Source of the DNA: an uncultured Saprospiraceae bacterium
GTDB lineage: Bacteria; Bacteroidota; Bacteroidia; Chitinophagales; Saprospiraceae
Length of the DNA stretch: 64,000 nucleotides
Assembly: GCA_938028705.1 (NCBI GenBank)
Contig: CALIZI010000082.1
Span: 1-64,000 of the forward strand
Reading direction: 5' to 3'
The notes beneath the pieces are model-generated. The model saw nothing but the letters and a program-made list of their open reading frames with translations, ran no database searches and was not told where the DNA came from. Shown piece by piece: positions 51,607 through 60,621 of this stretch; position 1 is the stretch's first letter; each line of letters begins with the position of its first letter. The translations under genes and the position numbers were made by a program.

Positions 51607-53076
51607 TTATCTTAATTTATTTTTACGCCTCTTTCCTAATTCTTCTACTTTTTCTATAAGCCATTGCTTCTCTGCAACTTCCATAGCAACTATTTCCTTT
51701 ATTATCTTATCTATTGTTTTTTGTTTACTATCACTTATGAGCAGTCCTCTAAGGCTTGCAATACGATTGACTATTTTTATGAAATTCGCATAAATTTTAC
51801 GTCTTTCTTCATTAATAAAAGAATCTCTATTTTTTCTAAAAAGATATACATTGAAGGCATTACATTTATCGAATACTTCGGCTCTCTCTATTTCATATAA
51901 ACTTTTTACCAATAAGACATAATGACGCATTCCGTAAGTGACATCCTCAAACTCAAGTAAATTCAAATTCCTCTCCACCTCTCCATATTCTTTGTTTAGG
52001 AAGTTTAAATGCGCCCGATACAAAGTATATATATTCTCCTTCCTGTCTTCTTCGGCAGGTAAATATATGTAGTATTTATTTATAAAATCCTGTGCCCATT
52101 TGTCATCTCCTGCCGAACAGGACAAACTTACTATATTATTAAAATGTTCAATAACAAATCGGTTTCCTCTAATGAATAATTTGCTTTCTATCCCTAATAC
52201 TAATTTGTAAAGAGTTAATACTTCTTGCTGGATTTTTTCTCCCGAAAGTACGAGCCGTACCGAATTAATTAGCGACGTAAATACATTATATGCTTCCTCT
52301 TTGTCAAACACATCAATATTATTCAATATTACTCTTTTCATTTCGTTATAAATTTCATATTTTCTGTGTTTATGAAGTTGATTTGAAAGCTGATATATTT
52401 TTAGTAAAATATTATCAAATATTACACGCTTTGGAAGTTGCTCTAACACTGCGTCTGGGATAAAACCTTCAATAACTTCACCTCTTGTACGCTTGCGGGC
52501 AGCAATCTCGTCACCATAACGAAGTTTCGCAAGGCTATAAAACATATCTGTATTGTATAGAATATCTGATAATCGCTCCCGACTGCCTTTATCATACTGA
52601 GAAGTTGCAGAGTGAAAATAAAGTGAGTGCTTTAATTTCAACTGCGCCAAATAATGCTCCATAGTTTTCACCTTCATAGCATCAATTTCCTCCTCCATAC
52701 TATGAGCATATCTAAAAAAATAAGTATCCACTTCTCTTTTCTCAAGTGCCTTAATCAGCAGCATCTGTCGGTCAATATGATTTTGTTGAGCTTCCTTCTG
52801 GATAAAATATTCTTCTATCAACTTAGACAAGTCGGACATCAACTCTCTCATTTTCCAATCTGCATAGTCTTCTCCTTTTGGAAAAACCTTTTTGAAGACA
52901 TACGCTTTGTCTATTTTTCTGCCTTCCAAGTCATTTTTATGCTTTTTTAGGTACTCGAACAGCGTAATCACCCTTAAATTTTTATTATAAAAAGGACTTT
53001 TTATAAATTTAACAAATTCTCTCAACTCATTGATTTCCAATGCCTTAAATAGATGTATTAGCTTGGTATTTTCCAT
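51607..53076 (-). CDS. helical protein of unknown function
   Basis: A 489-residue, all-helical, charged protein with no signal peptide or membrane span. The opening (MENTKLIHLFKALEINELRE followed by FVKFIKSPFYNKNLRVITLF) resembles a family of unknown function that I associate with many copies per genome in Saprospiria-like Bacteroidota; this is from memory, not checked. Helix-pair spacing in the middle (about 230-420) is TPR-like. No catalytic motif is seen. Confidence 0.7.
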   Translation of the reverse strand: MENTKLIHLFKALEINELREFVKFIKSPFYNKNLRVITLFEYLKKHKNDLEGRKIDKAYVFKKVFPKGEDYADWKMRELMSDLSKLIEEYFIQKEAQQNHIDRQMLLIKALEKREVDTYFFRYAHSMEEEIDAMKVKTMEHYLAQLKLKHSLYFHSATSQYDKGSRERLSDILYNTDMFYSLAKLRYGDEIAARKRTRGEVIEGFIPDAVLEQLPKRVIFDNILLKIYQLSNQLHKHRKYEIYNEMKRVILNNIDVFDKEEAYNVFTSLINSVRLVLSGEKIQQEVLTLYKLVLGIESKLFIRGNRFVIEHFNNIVSLSCSAGDDKWAQDFINKYYIYLPAEEDRKENIYTLYRAHLNFLNKEYGEVERNLNLLEFEDVTYGMRHYVLLVKSLYEIERAEVFDKCNAFNVYLFRKNRDSFINEERRKIYANFIKIVNRIASLRGLLISDSKQKTIDKIIKEIVAMEVAEKQWLIEKVEELGKRRKNKLR

Positions 53077-53254
53077 ATTGGCAAATTTAAAATTAATGTA
53101 AAAATAACTACAAATACAATTGCCATATTTAGGTTATAAATTGTTGATAAATAGATTTTTACGTAAAAATATTTTAACTAAAATGAAGCTAAAAAAGATT
53201 ATTTTTTTACTACAAAAAAAAAAAAATGAATTAGGAAAAGCGATTGACTTCCTA

Positions 53255-53888
53255 TACTTTTGTAATTGTAAGGTCAGTCACAAGGACTGAAAAAATTAAT
53301 ACAAGTTAAATGAAAAATTTATAATTAAAACGAAATTATTAAAATTAAATTTTTCAGCAAAAAATAACTACAATTTTTGACAATCTAATTTATTGATATT
53401 CAAGTGATTAGATAATAAAAATTAATCAAAAATTAATCAAAAATTCACTACAAGTAAATTTAATTGAAATTTTTGATTTGAAAAAATGTTCGTAAAATTG
53501 TAGTATAAAAGAACAGATAATTTGAATAGAGTGAAGAAATATACACACATTTAATTCAAAGGAATTAAATGATTTCCACTTCTATTCTCATGATTCTTGT
53601 CACATTTTAGGTTAGGGGAAGGTGCTGTCGGTCTTGCCGACGGTGCCTTTTGTTGGACTTCAAAACCGAAATTATCGGTTCAAAGATAAATACAAGTAGG
53701 AAAATTGTATTACAAGCGAAGGTTAGCTATTTGTTCTGAGAAAGTAGAGAATACAGCATCAGATTCTAAAGAAAATTCAGCAAGGGAAACATGAATAAAA
53801 CAATTAGCAAGCGATAAAAAGACCTTTGTATTTCTCACTGTGAATACCCGTCCGGGAGAACTGGGACCTCCCGGAGCGGGTTTTTTTT
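53255..53888 (+). ncRNA. candidate non-coding transcription unit
   Basis: A TACTTTTG box (53255-53262, Bacteroidota -7 type, weak -33) is followed by 620 bp with no supported ORF. It contains a hairpin of ggtgctgtcgg with ccgacggtgcc (53620-53647, G-U pairs, then tttt) and ends in a strong terminator (53847-53888). Promoter, structure and terminator without a gene point to a regulatory or structural RNA. It does not show the landmarks of tmRNA, RNase P RNA or SRP RNA. Length could also be ~380 nt if the first hairpin terminates. Confidence 0.4.
53847..53888 (+). terminator. strong Rho-independent terminator
   Basis: cccgtccgggag pairs with ctcccggagcggg (one bulge) around a 9-nt loop and is followed by eight T residues. 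It has no coding gene upstream on this strand within 2.3 kb. Confidence 0.85.
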
Positions 53889-53890
53889 AA

Positions 53891-53929
53891 GGAAGTAAGT
53901 AGTTTAGGCACTATTTACTTCCTTTTTTT
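53891..53929 (+). terminator. second terminator in tandem
   Basis: ggaagtaagtag and ctatttacttcc form a 12-bp stem (one G-T), 8-nt loop, then seven T residues, starting only two bases after the previous T tract. Confidence 0.75.
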
Positions 53930-54042
53930 ATTTTCATAGTTATACTGTTCGATTGCTATATTGTTTTATTGTCAGATAGGGTTTTCCAAGTAGCCATATA
54001 ACAATAAAACAGTGCAACAATGAGACAATAAAACCATGAACT

Positions 54043-55398
54043 TTATTTTTGTTTCAATATCTCACTTCTCAGTGCATTCAGGTCAATGCGATTTTTTTTC
54101 ATATCAATAGTTTCGGCAGTATTTTTTAGGAGTTGAATAATGTCTGCTCTTTGGTCAGAATTGGTGACTACACTGCTCAATACCAATATATAATCGCCAC
54201 AAACCGTGGAGAGATAATGCTCTTCCAAAACGGTACGGGCTTTGTTTTCATCGCCCGATTTGATGGGAGCTTTGAAGTGCCAATGCAGGGCTTCGCGTCC
54301 GTTGCTATTCACCATTTCATGCTCAGGGAATAGCTCTAAAGCTACTTCTTCACTCAAGGTACTTCGGACGTTATTCATCTCGTCGCGCATCTGTGCGAGT
54401 AGCAATCCTTCGCCTTGCAGAGGCATATTGCCCCTGCTAAAATTGGAAACAGGCAGAGCTATCATTTGAAGTATTTTACCGTCCGTTATAAAACCGATAT
54501 TTCCTGTATTGATGGTTTTTACTTTGCTCCCCCTCACATCCACCGTAAAGAAAGAAGTCATCTCATTGAACACTTGAATAAAACCCGCATTGCTGCGAAT
54601 ACCGCCACTCCGATAATCCATAGATTTTATCAACTCACCCTGCTCGTACTCCTTGACATCCAGTAACTTACCTTTGCTACTCCACGATGAAAACCGACCG
54701 TTTTCTTTACCCGCAACATAATTACCTTCGGCTTTTTTCTGCTTATTGGCATACCATTCGGTATTTGTTCCATTTCGCTCTCCACCTTCAAATTGTGCTT
54801 CCAACATCCGCTCGCCATTCTCGTACCACTTGCGTATCGTACCTTCCTCCAAACCTTCCGAGTAGGTGATTTGTTGGTCTTTATTGCCATTCTCATGCCA
54901 CCACGTATGCAGCCCCTGCTCACGCCCATTGGCATACTCACCTTCCGATTTTTTTCCGCCACTCGGATACCACTCAGTAGCCATGCCATTCGGTACACTT
55001 TGCGTATAAGTGACCTCTACTTTTTGCTCACCATTCGAATACCATTGTCGCTCCAAACCCTCTTGTATGCCTTCCACAAAATTTGCTTCATATATTTTTT
55101 GTCCATATTCATCCCAACCTTTCGCCTTGCCGTGCATTTTACCATCCACAAAATCCACTTCCTCTTTTTTACGTGCCGTTTTCAAAAAAGCCTCATACTC
55201 TTCTTTGGCTTTTTCCTTTTGCTTATCATCCTCTGGCGAATATACCTCAAACGCCTTTCCTGTAAAAGGCTCAATGGTGTTGATTTGATAATATAATTTG
55301 TTATTCTGAATTTCTATTTTCGAAAAATGAACCCGCTTTTGAGCATAGCCATTCACCGACAAACAAAAAATTGACATCATTAAAATGTATTTTTTCAT
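54043..55398 (-). CDS. MORN-repeat (YwqK-like) secreted protein
   Basis: A 451-residue protein with a signal peptide (…CLSVNGYAQ). Residues about 85-270 contain around seven MORN_2/YwqK repeats of ~23 residues with the pattern 'G....W..NG.....Y..G...G' (for example GLERQWYSNGEQKVEVTYTQ, GMATEWYPSGGKKSEGEYAN, GTNTEWYANKQKKAEGNYVA). The remaining 180 residues are of unknown fold. Databases often label such repeats as a toxin-antitoxin YwqK antitoxin, but nothing here suggests a TA system; a structural envelope role is more likely. Confidence 0.8.
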   Translation of the reverse strand: MKKYILMMSIFCLSVNGYAQKRVHFSKIEIQNNKLYYQINTIEPFTGKAFEVYSPEDDKQKEKAKEEYEAFLKTARKKEEVDFVDGKMHGKAKGWDEYGQKIYEANFVEGIQEGLERQWYSNGEQKVEVTYTQSVPNGMATEWYPSGGKKSEGEYANGREQGLHTWWHENGNKDQQITYSEGLEEGTIRKWYENGERMLEAQFEGGERNGTNTEWYANKQKKAEGNYVAGKENGRFSSWSSKGKLLDVKEYEQGELIKSMDYRSGGIRSNAGFIQVFNEMTSFFTVDVRGSKVKTINTGNIGFITDGKILQMIALPVSNFSRGNMPLQGEGLLLAQMRDEMNNVRSTLSEEVALELFPEHEMVNSNGREALHWHFKAPIKSGDENKARTVLEEHYLSTVCGDYILVLSSVVTNSDQRADIIQLLKNTAETIDMKKNRIDLNALRSEILKQK

Positions 55399-55435
55399 AT
55401 TCTTTTTATTGTAGTGATTTGTGATTCGTGATTAG

Positions 55436-55649
55436 CTTGACAATGTCATGTTCGATTTTTATTTAATATAGTCAGTGTTTGTCCTTGAATTTGGACTAAA
55501 ACTCGTCAGACATTTAAACTTTACCGAAAAAATATGAGTTCATTAGTGAATTTTGAAAATGTCAGACGAGTTTTAGCCCAAATTCGGAAAAAATATCCCA
55601 TTTCAAGTACAAACGCATTTTTATTTTTTTAAATGTGATATTGTCAAAG
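55436..55649 (-). mobile_element. palindromic MITE-like family I, copy D (rearranged)
   Basis: A 214-bp element. Outer arms run in the copy C orientation (cttgacaatgtcatgttcga … cggaaaaaatatccc … gatattgtcaaag), but the centre (aaactttaccgaaaaaatat … agtgaattttga) runs in the copy A/B orientation. The centre is thus inverted relative to the arms. It is the most diverged copy: inner arms mismatch at one position and no border duplication is visible. Confidence 0.8.
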
Positions 55650-55911
55650 AACCATAAATTTTTATTATAATTAAATTAATTTTTAATAAATAATTTTTAA
55701 ATTTATGATTATTTTAAAATCACTTCTACTGAAATAAGGACATTTTTAAATCATTTTATAATAAAAAATATTTATAATTAATAAATTATTAGTAATTAAT
55801 AAATTCTAAAATAATATAATGCAAAAATTGAGTTATATCTTCTCTTTTTTTAAATTAAAAACTCAGACATGTTCTAACATATAACTAATTTTCAAACACT
55901 AAATTTAAATC
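55650..55911. other. AT-rich leader region of the lysyl oxidase gene
   Basis: Nearly pure A/T with mirrored runs around 55665-55800. No gene. Promoter not resolved. Confidence 0.35.
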
Positions 55912-57489
55912 ATGAGAATACACCTATCTATCTTAATGACCCTTTTAATGCCTGCTCTTCTTTTTGCCCAACCTTGTACGGTCAATGATGCCAGAGGATG
56001 TGTATGTGAAGACGGTAGTACGGATTGTTATTTATTGCCCAATATCAAACTTTCTTACGACCTTCTGGTGGATGCGGCAGAAAATCCGGAGACTCCCGGT
56101 TTGTTAAGAGTATCAGTTTCCACTCCAAATGTAGGACACGGACCATTGAGAGTCATTGCTACGAATGACCTCGTTTGCGGAGTCGATACTTTTTTTAATA
56201 GTAGCATCACTGTCTGTCCTGACGGAAGTGACCCGAGCCAACTGGTCAAGCAACGAGTTTATCGCAAGCAAGGCGACAACATGACATACCAAGACCGCTG
56301 GGCAGGTACGATGACCTATCACCCTACACATGCCCACGCTCATTTTGACGATTGGGGCGTGTATTCCCTACGCATCCCCGACCCCAACGAGCCGAATCCA
56401 CTCAACTGGACGATGGTGGGCGAAGGAGCAAAACTCGGTTTTTGTCTGATGGATTATGGTACTTGTGAATACTATAATGGGCATTGCAGGGATGATAACG
56501 ATAATATCTTGACGACTAATCTTCCGAACTACGGTTTGGGTGGCGGAACATACTCTTGTGGTGTGACCAATCAGGGTATCAGTGTAGGTTGGACGGATGT
56601 TTATTATTACTATCTGGACGGCATGTTTATCACGATTCCCGCAGGGGTTTGTAATGGTGATTACGCGCTTGTCGTGCAAGTTGACCCGCATGATGTCCTG
56701 CTGGAAGAAAATGAAAATGACAATCTAATGGTTGCGCCGATTACACTGACCCAACAGACGAATTGCGTTTGTGCAAGCCTTGACCTTGACATCAGATTCG
56801 ATGGTTTTCCTACACAAACCAATTGGGAAATCACAGATGCTAATGGCACTGTGGTAGCTTCCGGCGATGGTAGCGGAAGTATTGGAAATGCTAATGTTAT
56901 AGAAAATACTTGTTTGCCTGATGGCTGTTATGATTTGACTTTTTACGATACTGTGGGCAATGGTATGTGTCCTTTTCAAAGTGCCGCCAATAGTTCAGGT
57001 ACTTTTATTACGCCGGGTACTTTGATTTCGTCGGGGAGTGTGGTGGCTAGTTTAGGCTCGGTTGTCACGCCCGGCTTATGTGGCAGTTATAGCCTTTATG
57101 ATGCCACCGGAAATTTAATTGTTTCGGGTGGTGGCGGTTTTGGTGCTTCGCAGAGCAATAATTTTTGTATGGTCAATGGCGTACCACAGCGCATAATGCC
57201 TGATACGGAAGGACTTGGGTATGATAATAAGAGAATGGCAAATACTTCTTTGCTGAATGTATATCCGACTTTGGCTTCGGACCGACTCACGATTCATTAT
57301 AACAGTAGCGAAGATATAGAAATTAATGTCATTGATATCAACGGTAAAATTTTGCAACAATATTCACGAGATAAACATGCAGCATCCATTACTACATTAA
57401 ATATATCGAATATTCCAACAGGTATTTATTTTATTCAAATTATGACTGCTAATGGTGTTGTGATGACGGAAAAGTTTGTGAAGCAATAA
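55912..57489 (+). CDS. lysyl oxidase family protein with T9SS domain
   Basis: A 525-residue secreted protein. Residues about 35-285 match the lysyl oxidase domain: copper-site histidines in YHPTHAHAHFDDWG (H137, H140, H142, H144), the quinone-cofactor lysine K174 in EGAKLGFCLMD and tyrosine Y231 in QGISVGWTDVYYYYLDG, and the closing NGDYALVVQVDPHDVLLEEN. In animals this fold oxidises peptidyl lysine to allysine for crosslinking. Residues about 290-430 hold a Cys-rich module repeated in the next gene, and 445-525 a T9SS sorting domain. Substrate here is unknown. Confidence 0.88.
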   Translation: MRIHLSILMTLLMPALLFAQPCTVNDARGCVCEDGSTDCYLLPNIKLSYDLLVDAAENPETPGLLRVSVSTPNVGHGPLRVIATNDLVCGVDTFFNSSITVCPDGSDPSQLVKQRVYRKQGDNMTYQDRWAGTMTYHPTHAHAHFDDWGVYSLRIPDPNEPNPLNWTMVGEGAKLGFCLMDYGTCEYYNGHCRDDNDNILTTNLPNYGLGGGTYSCGVTNQGISVGWTDVYYYYLDGMFITIPAGVCNGDYALVVQVDPHDVLLEENENDNLMVAPITLTQQTNCVCASLDLDIRFDGFPTQTNWEITDANGTVVASGDGSGSIGNANVIENTCLPDGCYDLTFYDTVGNGMCPFQSAANSSGTFITPGTLISSGSVVASLGSVVTPGLCGSYSLYDATGNLIVSGGGGFGASQSNNFCMVNGVPQRIMPDTEGLGYDNKRMANTSLLNVYPTLASDRLTIHYNSSEDIEINVIDINGKILQQYSRDKHAASITTLNISNIPTGIYFIQIMTANGVVMTEKFVKQ

Positions 57490-57526
57490 ATTTAAATCAA
57501 GTCATATTGTAAATAAATCCCGAGCC

Positions 57527-57590
57527 AAAATGTCTTGCCGACCAGAATGTCGATATATATCGATATCAGGTTGACAAGACATTTTTTTTG
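57527..57590 (+). terminator. Rho-independent terminator
   Basis: aaaatgtcttg pairs with caagacattttt, with an inner gtcgatatatatcgat hairpin, then eight T residues. It ends the lysyl oxidase transcript. Confidence 0.8.
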
Positions 57591-57795
57591 GTCATTACAA
57601 TAGTATAATTTTTGAGAAAACAGAAAAACTCCACCCATCAAAACATCATAAAGCATTAATTGTCAGATATTTAGATATAAAAACAAAAAGTTTTTTGATT
57701 ATTTTAACCAAAAAAAATAACAGAAAACAATTTACAATGATGTTATTTTTGAGTTTATGGAAATTATCATTTTAATCAAAAAACAAAATAGAATC

Positions 57796-58914
57796 ATGAA
57801 AAAAACTTTTATCCCTTTGATGTTCGTTTTTATCCTTTTCGGATGTACGAATATTTTTGCCCATGAAACCAAAAGGCTTGATAGTCAACCCAATCTTCAA
57901 TGCAGTAATGTAACACTCACACTCAATTTCGACAACTTCCCCAATGAAACAGGTTGGTCTATTGTAGATGCAAATGGCATTACAGTTGCTGCCGGTGACG
58001 GTTACACCGCTGCCGACTCGACGGCGACCATAAATGAATGTCTGCCATACGGCTGTTATAGTTTTGTCATTAAAGATACCGGAGGCAATGGTATTTGTTG
58101 TGGATTTGGTAACGGTTCTTATACCCTTACAGATGATGCTACGGGCAATGTACTCACCTCAGGTGGAGCGTTCAGTTCGAGTGAAAGGACGAATTTCTGT
58201 CTTGATGAACCAACTTCTTGTGCCAAAGTAGGTTTACGGATTCGCTTCGACAAAACTCCTCAACAAACAAGTTGGGAAATCACAGATGCCAATGGTGGTC
58301 TAGTGGCTTCTTCCGGTGGTACTTACGCTACAAACTTAGCCAACACAGGTCTTGCACTGCCCGAAGTAGCTTGTCTGCCCGATGGCTGCTATGATTTGAC
58401 TTTTTTTGATGCCATCAACAACGGGATGTGTCCTTTCCAATCTAACGCAGCAGGCGTAGGTACTTTTGTTACACCGGGTACTTTGGTACCTGTGGGAAGC
58501 ATTGTGGCTACTTTGGGAGCAGTGGCATCACCAAGTATCTGTGGCAATTACGTACTCTATGGTGTTGACGGAACGCTCATCGCTTCAGGCGGCGGTGCTT
58601 TTGGAGCTTCGGAAACCACTAATTTCTGTTTGGTCAATGGCATGGCACAACGTATAGTTCAGGATACGGAAGCGCTTATAAATATATATCCGACTTTGGC
58701 TTCAGAGTGGCTTACCATTGATTATAACGGTAATGACGATATACAAATTAATATCATGGATGTCAACGGTAGAATTTTACAACAACATGCGCCAGATAAA
58801 CATGCAGCCCCGACATTTACACTGAATATATCGGATATTCCGACGGGTATTCATTTTATTCAAACCCTTACAGCTAATGGCGTAATAATGACTGAGAAAT
58901 TTGTAAAACAATAA
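57796..58914 (+). CDS. secreted Cys-rich repeat protein with T9SS domain
   Basis: A 372-residue protein from ATG 57796 (MKKTFIPLMFVFI…) with a signal peptide ending near FAHE. It holds two tandem modules (about 35-135 and 138-285) of the pattern 'C..V.L.L.FD.FP..T.W.I.DANG..VA.G … CLP.GCY.F…D..GNG.C', then a T9SS sorting domain. The second module and C-terminus are highly similar to those of the lysyl oxidase-like protein upstream, at DNA level too, showing recent duplication. It lacks the oxidase domain. Possibly a binding or substrate partner. Confidence 0.82.
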   Translation: MKKTFIPLMFVFILFGCTNIFAHETKRLDSQPNLQCSNVTLTLNFDNFPNETGWSIVDANGITVAAGDGYTAADSTATINECLPYGCYSFVIKDTGGNGICCGFGNGSYTLTDDATGNVLTSGGAFSSSERTNFCLDEPTSCAKVGLRIRFDKTPQQTSWEITDANGGLVASSGGTYATNLANTGLALPEVACLPDGCYDLTFFDAINNGMCPFQSNAAGVGTFVTPGTLVPVGSIVATLGAVASPSICGNYVLYGVDGTLIASGGGAFGASETTNFCLVNGMAQRIVQDTEALINIYPTLASEWLTIDYNGNDDIQINIMDVNGRILQQHAPDKHAAPTFTLNISDIPTGIHFIQTLTANGVIMTEKFVKQ

Positions 58915-58940
58915 ATTTCGAAGTTGAACATTTGTTTGGG

Positions 58941-58972
58941 ATGTAGAGAAAATTCTTGAATTTTCTCTACAT
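58941..58972 (+). terminator. Rho-independent terminator
   Basis: atgtagagaaaattc and gaattttctctacat form a 15-bp perfect stem with a 2-nt loop, followed by tttaatt. 26 bp after the stop codon. Confidence 0.75.
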
Positions 58973-59123
58973 TTAATTAATTTTATATTAATATTTTATA
59001 AATAAATTATTGGCAATTTTTATAAAAAATATAATATAATTTCTGTTTTAAAAACATAATAATTCGTATATTATTTTTCATGTAAAAAATCTCCTAAACG
59101 TAGGTCGTTAAACCAATAAATGG

Positions 59124-60542
59124 TCAATTCCGAAACAATATATCCATATTCAAATCATTCTGTACCATTCCGGCATATTGATTATCCACCAAACCGTAAG
59201 TGCTGATGAGTGTCAGGAAAATAGCTTTTTTGGTAGCTGTATCTTGCTTGAAACTGCCTATTTTATTGCGAAGATTGGCGGCATATTTTTTATCTATGGT
59301 GTAAGGATGAATAGAAAATTTCATCTCACAAAGATTGATAACTTGGTCTTTTCTGTCAATTAAGAGGTCAATTTGAGCAGTGGGCGAGTGCCATGATGCC
59401 ACCGAAGTTTGTACACCACCGATTTTTAAAGCATCTTTTATGGCAGATATATGATGCAAACAAACCATTTCAAAAGCATAACCGCTCCAAGTGCTGAAAA
59501 GTGGCGACTCCAAAGCATTGATCCAAAAATATTCATCATCAGGACTTGATTTTTTGATAAAATTTAAATAAAAAAGCGAGTACAAATCCGTTAATTGATA
59601 CAGACTATCTTTTTCTTTTTTGCCAAACGAACGGTATTTTCTGATAAAATTACTTTCCTCTAATTCCTTTAAAATTCGGGTCAAACCTCCTCCATTAGAC
59701 AGTTTGGTAATTTTGATAATTTCTTTTCGCGTCAAGCCCTTATTTTTGACAGACAATGCCTCAATAACAGATTTATGTCGGTCAGCTTGACTAAAAAGGG
59801 AAGCATATAAATTATCGAATTCTGTTCTGAATGGCGCATTTCTTTCAAAGCACAATTCGTTGATATTTTGCATGGCACTTAGTCCACTTTCAATTTGTTC
59901 TAAATAAAAAGGGATACCGCCGAAGACCATATACAGCAAAATTATTTGATAGCGATTAAATGCAATTTGTTTTGCTTTAAGAAAAGCCTCCGTTTCCGAA
60001 AGGTTAAACGGTTCTAACTTGATTCTGGCAGTTATTCGATTGTGTAAGCCGCCTCTGTTGTTCAATAGCTTATTAATCATCCATGAAGCCGCCGAGCCGC
60101 AAACAATCAATAAAATATCTGTTCTCGCACTCGCCCAACTGTTCCAAAAATGCTCAAGCCCCGATAAAAAATTGGCACCCCGCGTATCCAGCCACGGCAA
60201 TTCATCCAAGAAAATAACTTTTTTGGAATCGCTTTTTTCTTTTTCCAGTGCAGCTATCAATTGGCGAAAAGCGATAAACCAGTCCTCTGCCGGAGCGATA
60301 CCTTCGCGCTCCGGAAAATGCTCCAATAACTCGGCATGGAATTGTGCCAACTGCGCCTTTTTACCAACGTTTGCCAAGCCCGTTAATTGAAAAGTCATTT
60401 CTTGTTGGAATACCTGACGAACAAGGTAGGTCTTGCCTACTCTTCGTCTGCCGTATAGTGCCACAAACTCTGACTTTCGAGATCTTGCATAGCGCTGAAG
60501 TTTTGCAATTTCCTTTTCTCTACCGATTAAGCTCTGATTCAT
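59124..60542 (-). CDS. AAA (AAA_14/archaeal-type) ATPase with nuclease-like C-terminus
   Basis: A 472-residue STAND/archaeal-ATPase-like protein. It starts LIGREKEIAKLQRYARS (typical of the family), with Walker A YGRRRVGKTYLV (about 30-41), Walker B KKVIFLDELPWLD (about 107-119) and sensor CGSAASWM. A winged-helix region follows (about 270-330). The C-terminal domain has AQIDLLIDRKDQVINLCEMKFS, an E/D…E-x-K pattern of PD-(D/E)xK nucleases (DUF234 type). Such solitary ATPases are common accessory genes with unclear roles, sometimes linked to mobile DNA or defence. Confidence 0.85.
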   Translation of the reverse strand: MNQSLIGREKEIAKLQRYARSRKSEFVALYGRRRVGKTYLVRQVFQQEMTFQLTGLANVGKKAQLAQFHAELLEHFPEREGIAPAEDWFIAFRQLIAALEKEKSDSKKVIFLDELPWLDTRGANFLSGLEHFWNSWASARTDILLIVCGSAASWMINKLLNNRGGLHNRITARIKLEPFNLSETEAFLKAKQIAFNRYQIILLYMVFGGIPFYLEQIESGLSAMQNINELCFERNAPFRTEFDNLYASLFSQADRHKSVIEALSVKNKGLTRKEIIKITKLSNGGGLTRILKELEESNFIRKYRSFGKKEKDSLYQLTDLYSLFYLNFIKKSSPDDEYFWINALESPLFSTWSGYAFEMVCLHHISAIKDALKIGGVQTSVASWHSPTAQIDLLIDRKDQVINLCEMKFSIHPYTIDKKYAANLRNKIGSFKQDTATKKAIFLTLISTYGLVDNQYAGMVQNDLNMDILFRN

Positions 60543-60621
60543 GTATCGTAATTTGGCTCTAAGTTACATTTTTAACGAGATAAAGCCAAATTAGGTGACA
60601 TGTAATACCGCTCGCTACTCT

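Noticed and set aside
53255-53888. Assignment of the candidate RNA as tmRNA or RNase P RNA
   Set aside because: No tRNA-like acceptor/T-arm ending in CCA and no conserved P4 sequence of RNase P were found.
54043-55398. YwqK-like protein as part of a toxin-antitoxin system
   Set aside because: The label comes from database naming of MORN_2 repeats; no toxin gene is adjacent and the protein has a signal peptide.
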